Source: Gordonibacter sp036659115 (GTDB lineage: Bacteria > Actinomycetota > Coriobacteriia > Coriobacteriales > Eggerthellaceae). From it: DNA of 64,000 nt. This document shows positions 44,022 to 53,198 of the stretch, in pieces; within the stretch, counting starts at the first letter, position 1; every line of letters begins with the position of its first letter. The position numbers and the translations under genes were made by a program. Location: the NCBI RefSeq assembly GCF_036659115.1, contig NZ_JAVXDF010000001.1; one strand, 5' to 3'. Below the pieces are notes generated by a model. That model had not been told where the DNA came from. It ran no database searches and saw nothing but the letters and a program-made list of their open reading frames with translations.

Positions 44022-44843
44022 CTAGGTGCCGTAAGGACGGAATCCGAAGTAGGTTTCCAGCGCGTCGGCGAAAGCTGCTTCGTCGGGCAGCGGCGTGCGG
44101 GTTCTCTCGCCGTTGGCACGCACAGTCAGCGTGTCGTCCCAGATGCCGTAGTAGCCATCCTTGGTGCGTAGGTTGGCGATGCGGTGGTCGTGGAACTCCA
44201 TGCCAGGTTGCGAGCACGACAGGTTCAGCGAGTCGAAGTCCTTGTCGGTAACTGTTGCCAAGCAGAATTCTACCTCGGTCTGCGTGCGCGAGGGCCCCTC
44301 GATGCCGTAGAGATCCTTCTTCGCTTGGGTTACGCGGTCGATGGCCCACCAGTAGTCGTCAAGTTTGTTGGTGGTGAAGCGCTCGCCGCGGATAACCTGC
44401 TCCTGTCCGTTGCTCAAGTTTACCGAGGCACACGGCAAGGGGCCGCCGAACCCTACGTCGGCGAACACCTCGCGGCCGTCGATTGCCACCAAGATGCCCC
44501 GATGGTTGATGGGGTCTTTCTCGATCTGTCCGCACACGGCGCGGCACAAACACGGGCGCGCTGCGAATCCTAAGCTGACCAACAGGCGCTCGAACAGCGC
44601 GTTCAGCTCATAGCAGTAGCCGCCGCGATGTTGCGTGACGATCTTGTCGAACACGTGGCCGGGATCGAGGTCGGGTGCCTCGGTGCACTGGTGCATGTCG
44701 ATGGTCTCGAACGGAATCGAGCATTGATGGGCGTATACCAGCTCGTCGAGCGCGCCCTGCGTTGCGCCTGCCGGCCTCGTGCAGCCGATGCGCTCCAAGT
44801 AGGCTTGCGCCTGCGGTGCGGTGAAGGCTCCTTTGTTTTCCAT
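44022..44843 (-). CDS. nat: Arylamine N-acetyltransferase
   Basis: 273 residues from ATG 44843. The catalytic triad is Cys77 (QHRGGYCYELN), His114 (INHRGILV) and Asp129 (VFADVGFGG), all in family positions. It transfers acetyl from acetyl-CoA to arylamines and hydrazines; in gut bacteria NATs acetylate drugs such as 5-aminosalicylate. The physiological substrate here is unknown. The gene is monocistronic. Confidence 0.92.
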   Translation of the reverse strand: MENKGAFTAPQAQAYLERIGCTRPAGATQGALDELVYAHQCSIPFETIDMHQCTEAPDLDPGHVFDKIVTQHRGGYCYELNALFERLLVSLGFAARPCLCRAVCGQIEKDPINHRGILVAIDGREVFADVGFGGPLPCASVNLSNGQEQVIRGERFTTNKLDDYWWAIDRVTQAKKDLYGIEGPSRTQTEVEFCLATVTDKDFDSLNLSCSQPGMEFHDHRIANLRTKDGYYGIWDDTLTVRANGERTRTPLPDEAAFADALETYFGFRPYGT

Positions 44844-44968
44844 GATGTCCCCTGTCCCCTGAAAGCGCAACGCGATCCCCTGAACGCATTGCTGATATCG
44901 ATGACTATAATACTCGACAGAGGCATGATAGTGCTCGCCAATCTTATGTTGGGAGGGCGAAGACGCCC

Positions 44969-44998
44969 TTGAATCCGAGGTGTTTTCTTGGCTATAAT
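44969..44998 (+). promoter_or_regulatory. Promoter of the dipeptidase gene
   Basis: TTGAAT (44969-44974), 18 bp, TATAAT (44993-44998). A 6-bp hairpin (AGGGCG/CGCCCT) overlaps the left edge of the -35. Confidence 0.7.
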
Positions 44999-45101
44999 CG
45001 GCTGCGAGAATGAGGAAGGGCGAACGCTCGGGACCCCTGTGCTGCTGCGGGTGAGGGCTGCGACAGGCGCTTTGGTGAAATAGACATTAGCTCGAGAAAG
45101 A

Positions 45102-46181
45102 ATGGACGGGGAAATGACAAGCGATTCCGAGACTCGGACCGAGGAGGCTGCAGTGCCGTGGGGAGGCGATAGCTCTCAGACGGGGCGCTTGCGCGTGTTC
45201 GACCTGCACTGCGACACGCTGGATCGACTGGCGTTTCATGGTGATCCATCGGTGCCGGGAGGGTTCGCGGAGCATGATGCGCTCATCCCTGCATCGCGCA
45301 TGAGCTCGCTGGCGGCCAACGACGCGCAGGTGTCGCTCGACCGCATGGAGGCGTATCGGTGGTGCCAGTGCTTCGCGGCGTTCATTCCCGACGAGGCGCG
45401 CGGCAATGCAGCGTGGGGGCTGTTCGAGCGCGTGCGTGCGGTATGGGAACGCGAGCTGGAGCGCCATGCCGACAGACTGGCGCGCGTGCGCAGCGTGGCC
45501 GATATAGAAGCGGTCCATGCTGCAGGTAAGACGGCAGGGCTGTTCACGGTGGAGGGTGCGTCGTTTTTAGAGGACGACGGAACGGCCGAGGAGCGCCTCG
45601 ACACGTTGGCCGACGCGAACGTGCGCATGGTCACGCTCACTTGGAACGGGCGCAATGCGCTCGGCAGCGGCAACGACACCGCGCATGGCCTGACGGCGTT
45701 CGGCCGCGTGTGTGTGCGCGAGTTGGAGCGGCGCAGCATCGTGGTGGACGTGTCGCATCTAAACGACACCGGGTTTCGCGACGTGTGCGAGGCCGCGACG
45801 CGCCCCTTTGTCGCTTCGCATTCGAATGCACGCAGCGTGTGCGGCCATCCCCGCAACCTCGCCGATTGGCAGCTGCGCGAGCTTGCCGACCGCGGTGGCA
45901 TTGCGGGCTTGAACTTCTGTACCGATTTTGTGTCCGAAACCCATGCCGACCCCACGCGCGATGACGTGCTGCGCCAGGTGGATCGCATCCTGAACGTGGC
46001 GGGCGAGGGGGTGCTGGCACTGGGCAGCGACTACGACGGCTGCGACGTTCCTAGCTGGTTGAATCCTTGCGACAAGATAGGCACCTTGCACGAATTGTTG
46101 GTCGCTCAGTTCGGCGCAGAAATAGCCGACAAGGTGTTCTTCGACAACGCACACGCCTTCTTCGAGCGGTTGGAGGGGTAG
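45102..46181 (+). CDS. Membrane dipeptidase (peptidase M19)
   Basis: 359 residues. Zinc-site motifs of renal-dipeptidase-like enzymes are present: FDLHCDTLD, VEGASFLEDD (bridging Glu), VDVSHLND, ASHSNARSVCGHPRNL and GSDYDGCD. The catalytic domain starts near residue 30, after a polar tail; no signal peptide is evident, so the product is probably cytosolic. It hydrolyses dipeptides, perhaps D-amino-acid-containing ones. The start could also be ATG 45114. Confidence 0.9.
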   Translation: MDGEMTSDSETRTEEAAVPWGGDSSQTGRLRVFDLHCDTLDRLAFHGDPSVPGGFAEHDALIPASRMSSLAANDAQVSLDRMEAYRWCQCFAAFIPDEARGNAAWGLFERVRAVWERELERHADRLARVRSVADIEAVHAAGKTAGLFTVEGASFLEDDGTAEERLDTLADANVRMVTLTWNGRNALGSGNDTAHGLTAFGRVCVRELERRSIVVDVSHLNDTGFRDVCEAATRPFVASHSNARSVCGHPRNLADWQLRELADRGGIAGLNFCTDFVSETHADPTRDDVLRQVDRILNVAGEGVLALGSDYDGCDVPSWLNPCDKIGTLHELLVAQFGAEIADKVFFDNAHAFFERLEG

Positions 46182-46305
46182 GGCGCTCGCGGGCGCCTGC
46201 GCTCGCGAGCGATGGTTGCGTCTTCGGCTGCCGGTTGGCTTTGGCCTGCCACCGCCCGGGAACTGTCGCTAGGGGACAGCTTCGACCTTCCGCGTCGGGG
46301 TGGCG

Positions 46306-47472
46306 CTAGGCTGCTTGGCTTGAGGGCGTTGCCGTGGCGGCGTACAGCTCCAGGTAGTCGCCGTCTTTCACCGTGACGGTTTGCGAGCTTCCGCGGATAA
46401 CATACTTGGTGTCGGTGATGGAATCGTCGTTGAAGGCCAGGTCTTTCATGACGAAGGCCGCGCTGTCGTTCTCGGCGACGGCGGCTGCGTCGTTTTGCGC
46501 CGTGATGGTGTAGGTTCCGGCGGGCATGTCCGTGCCCACCCGGTACAACCCGCTTTGATAGGGTGCTGTCGGGGCGAACTCGGATTTCGAGACGGGATAG
46601 AAGCGCGCCGTGTCGTTCGCGACGAAGGCGATGACATCCCCGCTGCCAAGCTCGGTGAAGTAGTTACCGAAATACACCACGCCGTCATCGAGGCGGTAGG
46701 AGCCGTTGCCGGCTTCCTTGAACACGTAGAAGTTCATCTCCTCGGCTTGGCTTCCCTCGAGGAAGTACGTTCCCGGCTGGATGTCCTTGCCAGCACCCAC
46801 GGTGTAGACGCCTGCGGAACAACGCCCGTCTACCACGGAGTTGCTCATCTCGCCGTAGGCACCTCTGATCTCGTCGAGGGTGAAGGTATCCATTTGCGCC
46901 GAGGGGTCGCTGTTGTCGTAATCGTACCCATAGTCGTCGTAGTTGTCGAGGTACGAACCGGAGTTGCGGTATTCCTGTGCACCAACGATGGCGGCAACGG
47001 TGGTGCAGCTTACGCAGCCACCGATGCCCAGCAAGAACACGAGCAGGCATCCGCCCAGCACCCACGGCCACGCCTTCTTCTTGCGAGGGGGCTCGGCGGC
47101 AGCGAAATAGGGCGGCTGTGCGGGATAGGGCGAGTAGGAAGGCTGCGCTCCGTAGGGCGCGGGCGGCACCTGTCCATACGGTTGCTGGTCGTATGCTTGC
47201 GGCGCACCGTATACAACAGGAGGTTGTTGCCCCGGATAGGGCTGCTGCGGATAGCCTTGCGGTGGGTAAGGCTGCTGCGGGTATCCTTGCGTCGCCGGGG
47301 GTTGCGGTACCTGCGGAGGATAGGCGGCAGCGGGCGAGGCGGTTTGCGCTCCTTCGCCGGGCATCGGCGGCACCTCGTAGGGCGACGGCGGGGTTGTTGG
47401 CACTTGGCCCGCCGGCTGGTCTCCTGAGGGCTCGGGGGTGCTACCGGCGTTCGGCTGCTCGGGCTCGGTCAT
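46306..47472 (-). CDS. Pro/Tyr/Gln-rich membrane protein with two repeat modules
   Basis: 388 residues. The first ~165 are a disordered cytosolic tail with YPQQPYP-type repeats and end in PPRKKKAWP. One helix follows (WVLGGCLLVFLLGIGGCV). The external part holds two related modules, AGVYTVGAGKDIQPGTYFLEG and GLYRVGTDMPAGTYTIT, each a short beta unit. Its ATG overlaps the Fe-S protein stop by 4 bp. The architecture recalls actinobacterial tail-anchored wall-sensing proteins; function unknown. Confidence 0.72.
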   Translation of the reverse strand: MTEPEQPNAGSTPEPSGDQPAGQVPTTPPSPYEVPPMPGEGAQTASPAAAYPPQVPQPPATQGYPQQPYPPQGYPQQPYPGQQPPVVYGAPQAYDQQPYGQVPPAPYGAQPSYSPYPAQPPYFAAAEPPRKKKAWPWVLGGCLLVFLLGIGGCVSCTTVAAIVGAQEYRNSGSYLDNYDDYGYDYDNSDPSAQMDTFTLDEIRGAYGEMSNSVVDGRCSAGVYTVGAGKDIQPGTYFLEGSQAEEMNFYVFKEAGNGSYRLDDGVVYFGNYFTELGSGDVIAFVANDTARFYPVSKSEFAPTAPYQSGLYRVGTDMPAGTYTITAQNDAAAVAENDSAAFVMKDLAFNDDSITDTKYVIRGSSQTVTVKDGDYLELYAATATPSSQAA

Positions 47473-48638
47473 GACTGCTCCTTCTCGTTTCCATCTTGTT
47501 CGCGGAATATCTCGGCCGTTGCTTCGATCAGGTCGACGGCTTGTTGGGTGCAGGTGCCGACGCACAGGCCGCAGCCGATGCAGTAGCGCACGTCGTAGGC
47601 AAGCGTGCCGTCGGCAGGGTTGGGGTAGCGAGCACCGGTCGGACAGGCGGCGACGCAATCGAGCGCATTCGTGCAGCGTGAGCAGTCGGTCTGCGAGACC
47701 ACGACGGGCACTTTGCCCGCGATGCTCGGATCGCGCTCGATGGCCTCGAGGGTCATCTGCTGCTTGGGCCACATGGTCTTTTTCGTGCGTCCGTCGGGCG
47801 CGAAGTCGTTGAATTCCGTGCCGTTTCCCAGGTTCAGACGCGTGAGGGCACGCGAGCGCTCACGACGCTCGTAGAACTCCTGCAGCACCTCGGAGTTGCG
47901 CAGGCGGCGTTTGCCTGAAGCGATATCGCCCACGTCGCCCACGATGTTCGTGAACGCGCTGCGACGATCGACCCCGGTGGGATCCGTCAAATCCTTGACC
48001 AGGCTCTCCTTCTCGGGGATCTCCTCGATCCATCCGATGCTGCGTCCACTCCATTGCTCGGCCGTCTCGATGGCGTGGGAGTACAGCAGCTCGCCCATGT
48101 CTCCCGCCCGTGGACAGTCGGTGCAGTAGGCCAGGTCGGCTGCGATCTTCACAGGGATGTTCTCGGAGAGCACCAGCGTCCAGAACTCGGGGGCAAGCGC
48201 CGCCAGGCAGGGAAGCACGACGACGTTGGCTGCCGGCTCGAGCCCGGGGAACAGGTTCTCCTTGCAGGTGAGCACCACGTCCTCGCCGCGCAGGGCGATA
48301 CGGCGTATGCGTGCGTGCAAATCGTTCATGGTGACGCGTGTCGAGGAGAACGCGTCGCAGATACCCAGGCAGATGCCGCAGTAGGTGCAGGCCTCCGTGT
48401 CGAGGACGGGAACCCCCTCGTCGGTATACGAGACGGCCCCGTGGGGACAGGCTAAGGCACACCGCTCGCAGTCCGTGCCATGCGCTCGCGTGCAGAAGTC
48501 GCGCAGTACGACGATATGCTGAGGCCGCAGGCGCTCCTCAGCGCCGTCGACCTGCACGGATGCAGACTCGGCGTCGCGTTCGCATCCGTCGTCGGTTTCG
48601 AAGCCCTCTTTGTTTGCCAAGGGGCGGGCATCAGCCAC
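47469..48638 (-). CDS. Polyferredoxin-like 4Fe-4S protein
   Basis: 389 residues from GTG 48638, set by AGAGG seven bases upstream. The N-terminal region has DCERCALACPHG and CTYCGICLGICDAF; the C-terminal region has CSRCTNALDCVAACPTG and CIGCGLCVGTCTQQ, so four cluster sites. The middle ~230 residues include VVLPCLAALAPEFW and AYCTDCPRAGD, like hydrogenase/heterodisulphide-reductase partner domains. It overlaps gltX by 8 bp. Cytosolic electron transfer is likely; the partner is unknown. Placement in a glutamyl-tRNA synthetase operon is odd. Confidence 0.8.
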   Translation of the reverse strand: MADARPLANKEGFETDDGCERDAESASVQVDGAEERLRPQHIVVLRDFCTRAHGTDCERCALACPHGAVSYTDEGVPVLDTEACTYCGICLGICDAFSSTRVTMNDLHARIRRIALRGEDVVLTCKENLFPGLEPAANVVVLPCLAALAPEFWTLVLSENIPVKIAADLAYCTDCPRAGDMGELLYSHAIETAEQWSGRSIGWIEEIPEKESLVKDLTDPTGVDRRSAFTNIVGDVGDIASGKRRLRNSEVLQEFYERRERSRALTRLNLGNGTEFNDFAPDGRTKKTMWPKQQMTLEAIERDPSIAGKVPVVVSQTDCSRCTNALDCVAACPTGARYPNPADGTLAYDVRYCIGCGLCVGTCTQQAVDLIEATAEIFREQDGNEKEQS

Positions 48639-50202
48639 CGAACACCTCTTTCGTTGCAGCATCGATGCGCGCTAATACGTCGGCGCGGGGAAGAAGCTCG
48701 ATGCTCTCGAACAGCGGCGGCGACACCATGTTGCCGCATATGGCTACGCGCAAGGGCTGGAACAGCAGCTTCGGCTTTATCTCCAATTTTTCGCCGCAGG
48801 CGCGGCACGCCTCCTGCAAAGCCTCGGCCTCCCAAGCCACGCTCTCGTCGGCCAGCACGCTGCGGCAGGCGGCGAGAGCTTCGTCGGCGCGCGCGCCTTC
48901 CTTGCGCAAAACCTTGGCTACGCTCTTCTCGTCCAGCTGCACGTAAGGGCCCCAGAACATGAACGCCAGCTTGTCCACAGCCTCGTCCAAGCGCGTCAGA
49001 CGCTCGGCCACCAGCGGGTACAGCGCGCAGTACCACGTTGCGCGCTCCTGTACGTCGGCGAGAGCCGCCTCGATGGCTGCCTGGCTGTAGGCGCCTTCGG
49101 CCTCTTCGGGGTCGAGTGGCGTTCCGGCTGCGACGGCACTGCCCAGGATATTGGCCTTCGCCAGCCACAAAAGAGACGCCCTTACCCAGGCGTTCGCCCC
49201 CATGTCCTTGACATACTGGCCGTTCATCCAGTCAAGCTTCGTCTCGTCGAACACTGCATCCTTCTTGGTCACGCGGTCAAGCGTAAACTCGCGGCAAAGC
49301 GTCTCCCGATCAATAAGCGTCGTCTCGCCGTCGAGCGACCAGCCCAGAAGCGCCAGGAAGTTCACCATGGCATCGGGCAGGTAGCCGCGCTCGCAGAACT
49401 CCTCGACCGAGGCCGCGCCGTGGCGCTTCGAGAGCTTCTTGCTGTCCTGCCCTAAGATCATAGACAGATGGGCGAACGTAGGCACGTCTTTCCCCAACGC
49501 CTCGTAGATGAGTATCTGGCGCGGCGTATTCGACAGGTGGTCGTCGCCGCGGATAACATGCGTGATGCCCATGTTCGCGTCGTCGCACACCACGGCGAAG
49601 TTGTAGGTGGGGGAGCCGTCCGTGCGCACGACGATCATGTCGTCCATGACCTCGACGGGGAAGCTCACGTGTCCGTACACCGCGTCGTCGAACTCGATGG
49701 GCTCGCGCTCGAGCGGCACCTTAAGGCGCCATACATGCGGCTCGCCTGCGGCAATGCGTGCATCAGCCTCGGCGGCATCGAGGTCGCGACACGTGCGGTC
49801 GTAGCCCGCATAGCCGCCCTCTTCGGCCTCGGCTTTGGCACGCTTCGCATCCAGCTCGTCTTTGGTGCAGAAGCACGGGTACACGCTTCCGCGTTCCCGC
49901 ATCAGCTTGAGCGCCGCCGCGTAGGTGTCCATGCGCTGCGTCTGGAAGTACGGTCCTGCCATGCCGCCTACCTCGGGGCCTTCGTCCCAATCCAGCCCCA
50001 GCCACTTCATGGCGTTGATGATGACATCCACGTTCTCCTGCGTGGAGCGCTCCGGGTCGGTGTCCTCGATGCGCAGGACGAAATCCCCGCCGGTTGCCCG
50101 GGCGAACGCCCAGTTGTAGATGGCGGTTCGCGCCCCGCCCACATGGAGGCGCCCCGTCGGCGAGGGGGCGAAACGTACGCGCACTTTTTTCTCGTCAGTC
50201 AT
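48631..50202 (-). CDS. gltX: Glutamyl-tRNA synthetase
   Basis: 523 residues. The class I HIGH motif is PSPTGRLHVGG (12-22), with NWAFARATGGDFVLRIEDTD after it; the KMSKS equivalent is KKLSKRHGA near 257. Typical length and C-terminal anticodon-binding helices. It charges tRNA-Glu and is probably non-discriminating. It heads an operon with the Fe-S protein and Pro-rich membrane protein. Confidence 0.96.
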   Translation of the reverse strand: MTDEKKVRVRFAPSPTGRLHVGGARTAIYNWAFARATGGDFVLRIEDTDPERSTQENVDVIINAMKWLGLDWDEGPEVGGMAGPYFQTQRMDTYAAALKLMRERGSVYPCFCTKDELDAKRAKAEAEEGGYAGYDRTCRDLDAAEADARIAAGEPHVWRLKVPLEREPIEFDDAVYGHVSFPVEVMDDMIVVRTDGSPTYNFAVVCDDANMGITHVIRGDDHLSNTPRQILIYEALGKDVPTFAHLSMILGQDSKKLSKRHGAASVEEFCERGYLPDAMVNFLALLGWSLDGETTLIDRETLCREFTLDRVTKKDAVFDETKLDWMNGQYVKDMGANAWVRASLLWLAKANILGSAVAAGTPLDPEEAEGAYSQAAIEAALADVQERATWYCALYPLVAERLTRLDEAVDKLAFMFWGPYVQLDEKSVAKVLRKEGARADEALAACRSVLADESVAWEAEALQEACRACGEKLEIKPKLLFQPLRVAICGNMVSPPLFESIELLPRADVLARIDAATKEVFGG

Positions 50203-50262
50203 ACAGCTTCCAATCTTCTTTTCCTGTCACCAAGCCGTTCGACATGCCGTCTCCCCGCCAGC

Positions 50263-51018
50263 CTAAACCTGCCGTCGCAGGATGGATCCCACAACAATTG
50301 CCAGTATAGACAACAGGCCGGTAACGGCAAGCCACACGGCCCCCATCCCCATCCAAAATGCAGTTGGATACATGGTGATGAGCAGCGACTCGTAGGAGAA
50401 TGTCCACGTGCCGTCTGCAAAGAATAGCGAGTGGAACACGGCGAAAAACCCATCGAAGTTCACCGCAGCCACGATTCCTAGCATAAGGAACACGATGAGG
50501 ACGGTGGTGCCGCCCATGAGCAGCGCTTCCCCGGCGTTGCAGCGTTTTCCCGAGAGCAGTAGTGCGAGCGTCAGCGCCACGGCAAGCACGCAGGTGCCGA
50601 CAAGCCAGGGTCTCGCCTGCTCGACGACCAGATACACGTCGTCCAGATGCGAGATCGAGCTTTCATCGAGCGTGTAGTTCTCTTCAAGTCCCGACATCCG
50701 TTTCTCTTTGTTTGCAAGGGGTGTGTCGGCTTCCTGGTTTATAGCCTTGAGCACGTCGGCAAGGGCGGCTTGGTCGTGGGAGTCCACCGTAAAGTCGCGC
50801 GTGGCCACGGCGGCGCGCACCAGCTGGTCGTGCGTGAAGGCCGTGCCTGGATTGTCCATGCCGGAAAACGCGCCCGCTAGGGCTTGGGTCGTCTGTGGCA
50901 GGCAGCAGGCGGCAAAACCTGCCGCCACGAACGTGATGGCCAGCGCAATTGCCGCCACGATGGTTGTGATCGAGCTGGCGATGCTGCGGTGCTTGCCGAT
51001 GGGATTTTTGCTGGTCAT
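50263..51018 (-). CDS. DUF1461 (TIGR01906) integral membrane protein
   Basis: 251 residues, four helices: IVAAIALAITFVAAGFAACC, PWLVGTCVLAVALTLALLL, LMGGTTVLIVFLMLGIVAAV and FWMGMGAVWLAVTGLLSILAI. The external loop includes FTHDQLVRAAVATRDFTVDSHDQAAL and EEHLDDV-like (SSISHLDDVYLVVEQ) segments and FDGFFAVFHSLFFADGTWTF, the hallmark of DUF1461. It shares a 4-bp overlap with the C26 amidase upstream, so it may be its membrane partner. The function of the family is unknown. Confidence 0.82.
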   Translation of the reverse strand: MTSKNPIGKHRSIASSITTIVAAIALAITFVAAGFAACCLPQTTQALAGAFSGMDNPGTAFTHDQLVRAAVATRDFTVDSHDQAALADVLKAINQEADTPLANKEKRMSGLEENYTLDESSISHLDDVYLVVEQARPWLVGTCVLAVALTLALLLSGKRCNAGEALLMGGTTVLIVFLMLGIVAAVNFDGFFAVFHSLFFADGTWTFSYESLLITMYPTAFWMGMGAVWLAVTGLLSILAIVVGSILRRQV

Positions 51019-51767
51019 GAGAACATCGCTTTCTTGTTGGAGTAATGGTGGCGGGCGCGATTGGTTGTTTGGTCGGTGCATGCGCCTACGAACGCCTTTG
51101 CAATTGCACGTGAATGCTTGTTCGGACGTTCCATTTCCGGATGCCACTGAATGCCCCAGAAAAACGATGATCGAGCTCGGTAGAATGCCTCGACGAGCCC
51201 ATCTTCCGTTTGACCCATTACGTCCAAATCGGATGATAGTTCGCTGATTCCCTGGTGGTGAGCGCTGTTTGTCTTTATACTTAAGGTGCCGAGCGTCTTC
51301 GCTAGGGGAGTGTCTGCCACGGTGTTCACCGTGTGGGTGGCCTCGCTGAGGGGCTCTTCCTGCCAATGATTTTCGTATCGGCCGCAAGCTTTTAGGTCTT
51401 GGTGCAACGATCCGCCCAAGACGACGTTCGCCATCTGCATTCCCCGGCATATCCCCAAAAAAGGCACGTCCGCCGAGAGTGCGTACTCCACGAAAAACGC
51501 CTCCGTTCCATCACGCTTCGGATTGGGTTTTTCGGTGGGGGAAAGCCTTTTTTCGCGGTATAAGGCTGGGTTGATATCGGATCCGCCGGGGATGAGAAGA
51601 CCGTCGCAGAGCGATAGGAGGGCTGTCAGATCTCCCCTTGAATCGCAGGGCGGTATAACCAGGGCAACGGCGTTTGACGATTCTAAAAACGTCACGTAGT
51701 CTCTGGCGATCGAGTAGCGTTCCGGATGGTAGTCGTATTGTGATGATATTCCCACGATTGGTTTCAT
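51015..51767 (-). CDS. Class I glutamine-amidotransferase-like hydrolase (C26, PuuD-like)
   Basis: 250 residues from ATG 51767. PIVGISSQYDY and DGLLIPGGSDINPALY open it; the nucleophile elbow is FLGICRGMQMANV, and the His-Glu pair is FWGIQWHPEME. This is the gamma-glutamyl-gamma-aminobutyrate hydrolase family, which cleaves gamma-glutamyl amides. It is divergent from a gene pair whose second member is a glutathionylspermidine-synthase-like ATP-grasp enzyme, which would suit a make/break pair for a gamma-glutamyl conjugate. That link is an inference. Confidence 0.87.
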   Translation of the reverse strand: MKPIVGISSQYDYHPERYSIARDYVTFLESSNAVALVIPPCDSRGDLTALLSLCDGLLIPGGSDINPALYREKRLSPTEKPNPKRDGTEAFFVEYALSADVPFLGICRGMQMANVVLGGSLHQDLKACGRYENHWQEEPLSEATHTVNTVADTPLAKTLGTLSIKTNSAHHQGISELSSDLDVMGQTEDGLVEAFYRARSSFFWGIQWHPEMERPNKHSRAIAKAFVGACTDQTTNRARHHYSNKKAMFS

Positions 51768-51806
51768 GAGGCCATTCCTTGTCTGAGATGGTACTGCTTT
51801 TGCTAG

Positions 51807-51812
51807 TATAAT
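51807..51812 (+). promoter_or_regulatory. -10 element of the TPR-membrane/ATP-grasp operon
   Basis: TATAAT at 51807-51812 rules out the in-frame ATG at 51811 as start, since it lies inside the -10, and supports ATG 51850. The -35 is not clear. Confidence 0.6.
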
Positions 51813-51849
51813 GGAATTAAACAAGTTGCATGGCGAAGAGGGTGGTTTG

Positions 51850-53169
51850 ATGGCTGACGGCGTTGCTCCGGCCTCGAAAGAGACGGACAAGTGGTTTTCG
51901 AAAGAGCCGGCATTTGCCAAATTAATTTCTTTAGGTCATTTTGACAAACTTCGCGGCCTTGATGAGAAAAGCCAACGATTCGAGATCATCGTGCGCGAAA
52001 ATATCGTGCAAGGCGATCATCTTTCTCGGGAAGATGTTTCCGCACTTTCCGAGGCTGTTGGACGGTATTGCGAAAGTGAGTCGGGTACGGCGGACAAGAT
52101 GGCTTTTCTGCTGTTCTTCATATGCTTTGAGTGGAATCATCGCCAGCTCAACGATGTGTCCGAGCGACAACTTGCATGGAAAAAACTGTTCAAGGCCGCT
52201 GGAAGTTGTTTTTCCGACTATGCAATGTTTTCGTATGCGCTCTCCCTCTATTATCGCGCCGAGGGCACGTTGTCGAAGGCGTTGGAGTTTGCGTGTCGTG
52301 CTTGCGAGCAGGCTCCCAAGCATATAGGCCTTCTGAACAGCTATCTTGAGATGCTTCTTGACGAGACTGAGCAAAGTCTGCTTTCTGGGCCGGGCGTGTC
52401 TGCGGACCAATTCGAGTGCCCGACAGTGCCTGACGAAGACACAAAACAGTTGCAAGGGTTGCTGGATCGGTTTCAATCGATGACGCAGGGGCAAGCGTTT
52501 GACCAGGATTTTCCGACGTTTCATATAAATCTGGGCAGACTCAGAGCATGCCTGGGCTTCTTTGGCGACGCTCGGAGGGAGTTCGACCGGGCCGAAGAGC
52601 TGGCGGTTGGGCAGTTTGAAGCGAAGAGCAAGAGCGACAACGAGGGGGAGCGCTTGCACAGCAGCAGCGAATACGTGCAGCTCATCGCCTGGATAGCAAC
52701 CAGTCGTACTACTTGCGATCAAATGCAGGGCGCTCGTTCGTTGCGGGCTTATGTCGAAATGAGCCGAGAGGGCATTCAGGAGATGATCGAAAGCTTGCTG
52801 GAGAAGCACGCCGAGGTCGAGCGGCGCGTTAACGACGAGAAGATCAACATGGTGGAGATGCTAGCGTTTTTTGCCGGGATCATTGCGTTGATTGTTGGGG
52901 CGGTGTCGCTGGGGAGCGGTATGTCGTTTGCGGCGCGCGGGCTTTTGCTGCTCGTAATGCTGGGAGTGCTGATGGTGGCTTTCGGGGCTCTTTCTTTTCT
53001 GCTCGAGGCTGATCGATCGGCTCAGTGTTCTTCTACGGGGAATCGCTTGGGTTTTGCAGCATCGTTTTTTGCTGCAAGGTCTGCTCCCGTTGTTGCGATC
53101 GGATTTGCGGTTATTGTGCTGTGCTTTGTCCTTGGTCTTGTTTTGCCCCCAGGTGCAATGGGCTTCTAA
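51850..53169 (+). CDS. TPR-like protein with C-terminal coiled coil and membrane helices
   Basis: 439 residues; GAGGGTGG precedes ATG 51850. The N-terminal ~300 residues are cytosolic and helical, with TPR-like units (YALSLYYRAEGTLSKALEFA, FHINLGRLRACLGFFGDA). A coiled coil follows (MIESLLEKHAEVERRVNDEK), then NMVEMLAFFAGIIALIVGAV and two or three more helices. This coil-then-helices end resembles membrane modules in bacterial conflict proteins, but I know no named family. AT-richer than the flanks. It probably forms one transcript with the ATP-grasp gene 29 bp on. Confidence 0.68.
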   Translation: MADGVAPASKETDKWFSKEPAFAKLISLGHFDKLRGLDEKSQRFEIIVRENIVQGDHLSREDVSALSEAVGRYCESESGTADKMAFLLFFICFEWNHRQLNDVSERQLAWKKLFKAAGSCFSDYAMFSYALSLYYRAEGTLSKALEFACRACEQAPKHIGLLNSYLEMLLDETEQSLLSGPGVSADQFECPTVPDEDTKQLQGLLDRFQSMTQGQAFDQDFPTFHINLGRLRACLGFFGDARREFDRAEELAVGQFEAKSKSDNEGERLHSSSEYVQLIAWIATSRTTCDQMQGARSLRAYVEMSREGIQEMIESLLEKHAEVERRVNDEKINMVEMLAFFAGIIALIVGAVSLGSGMSFAARGLLLLVMLGVLMVAFGALSFLLEADRSAQCSSTGNRLGFAASFFAARSAPVVAIGFAVIVLCFVLGLVLPPGAMGF

Positions 53170-53198
53170 CGGAACTTTCCCACGAATAGAGAGACGCC

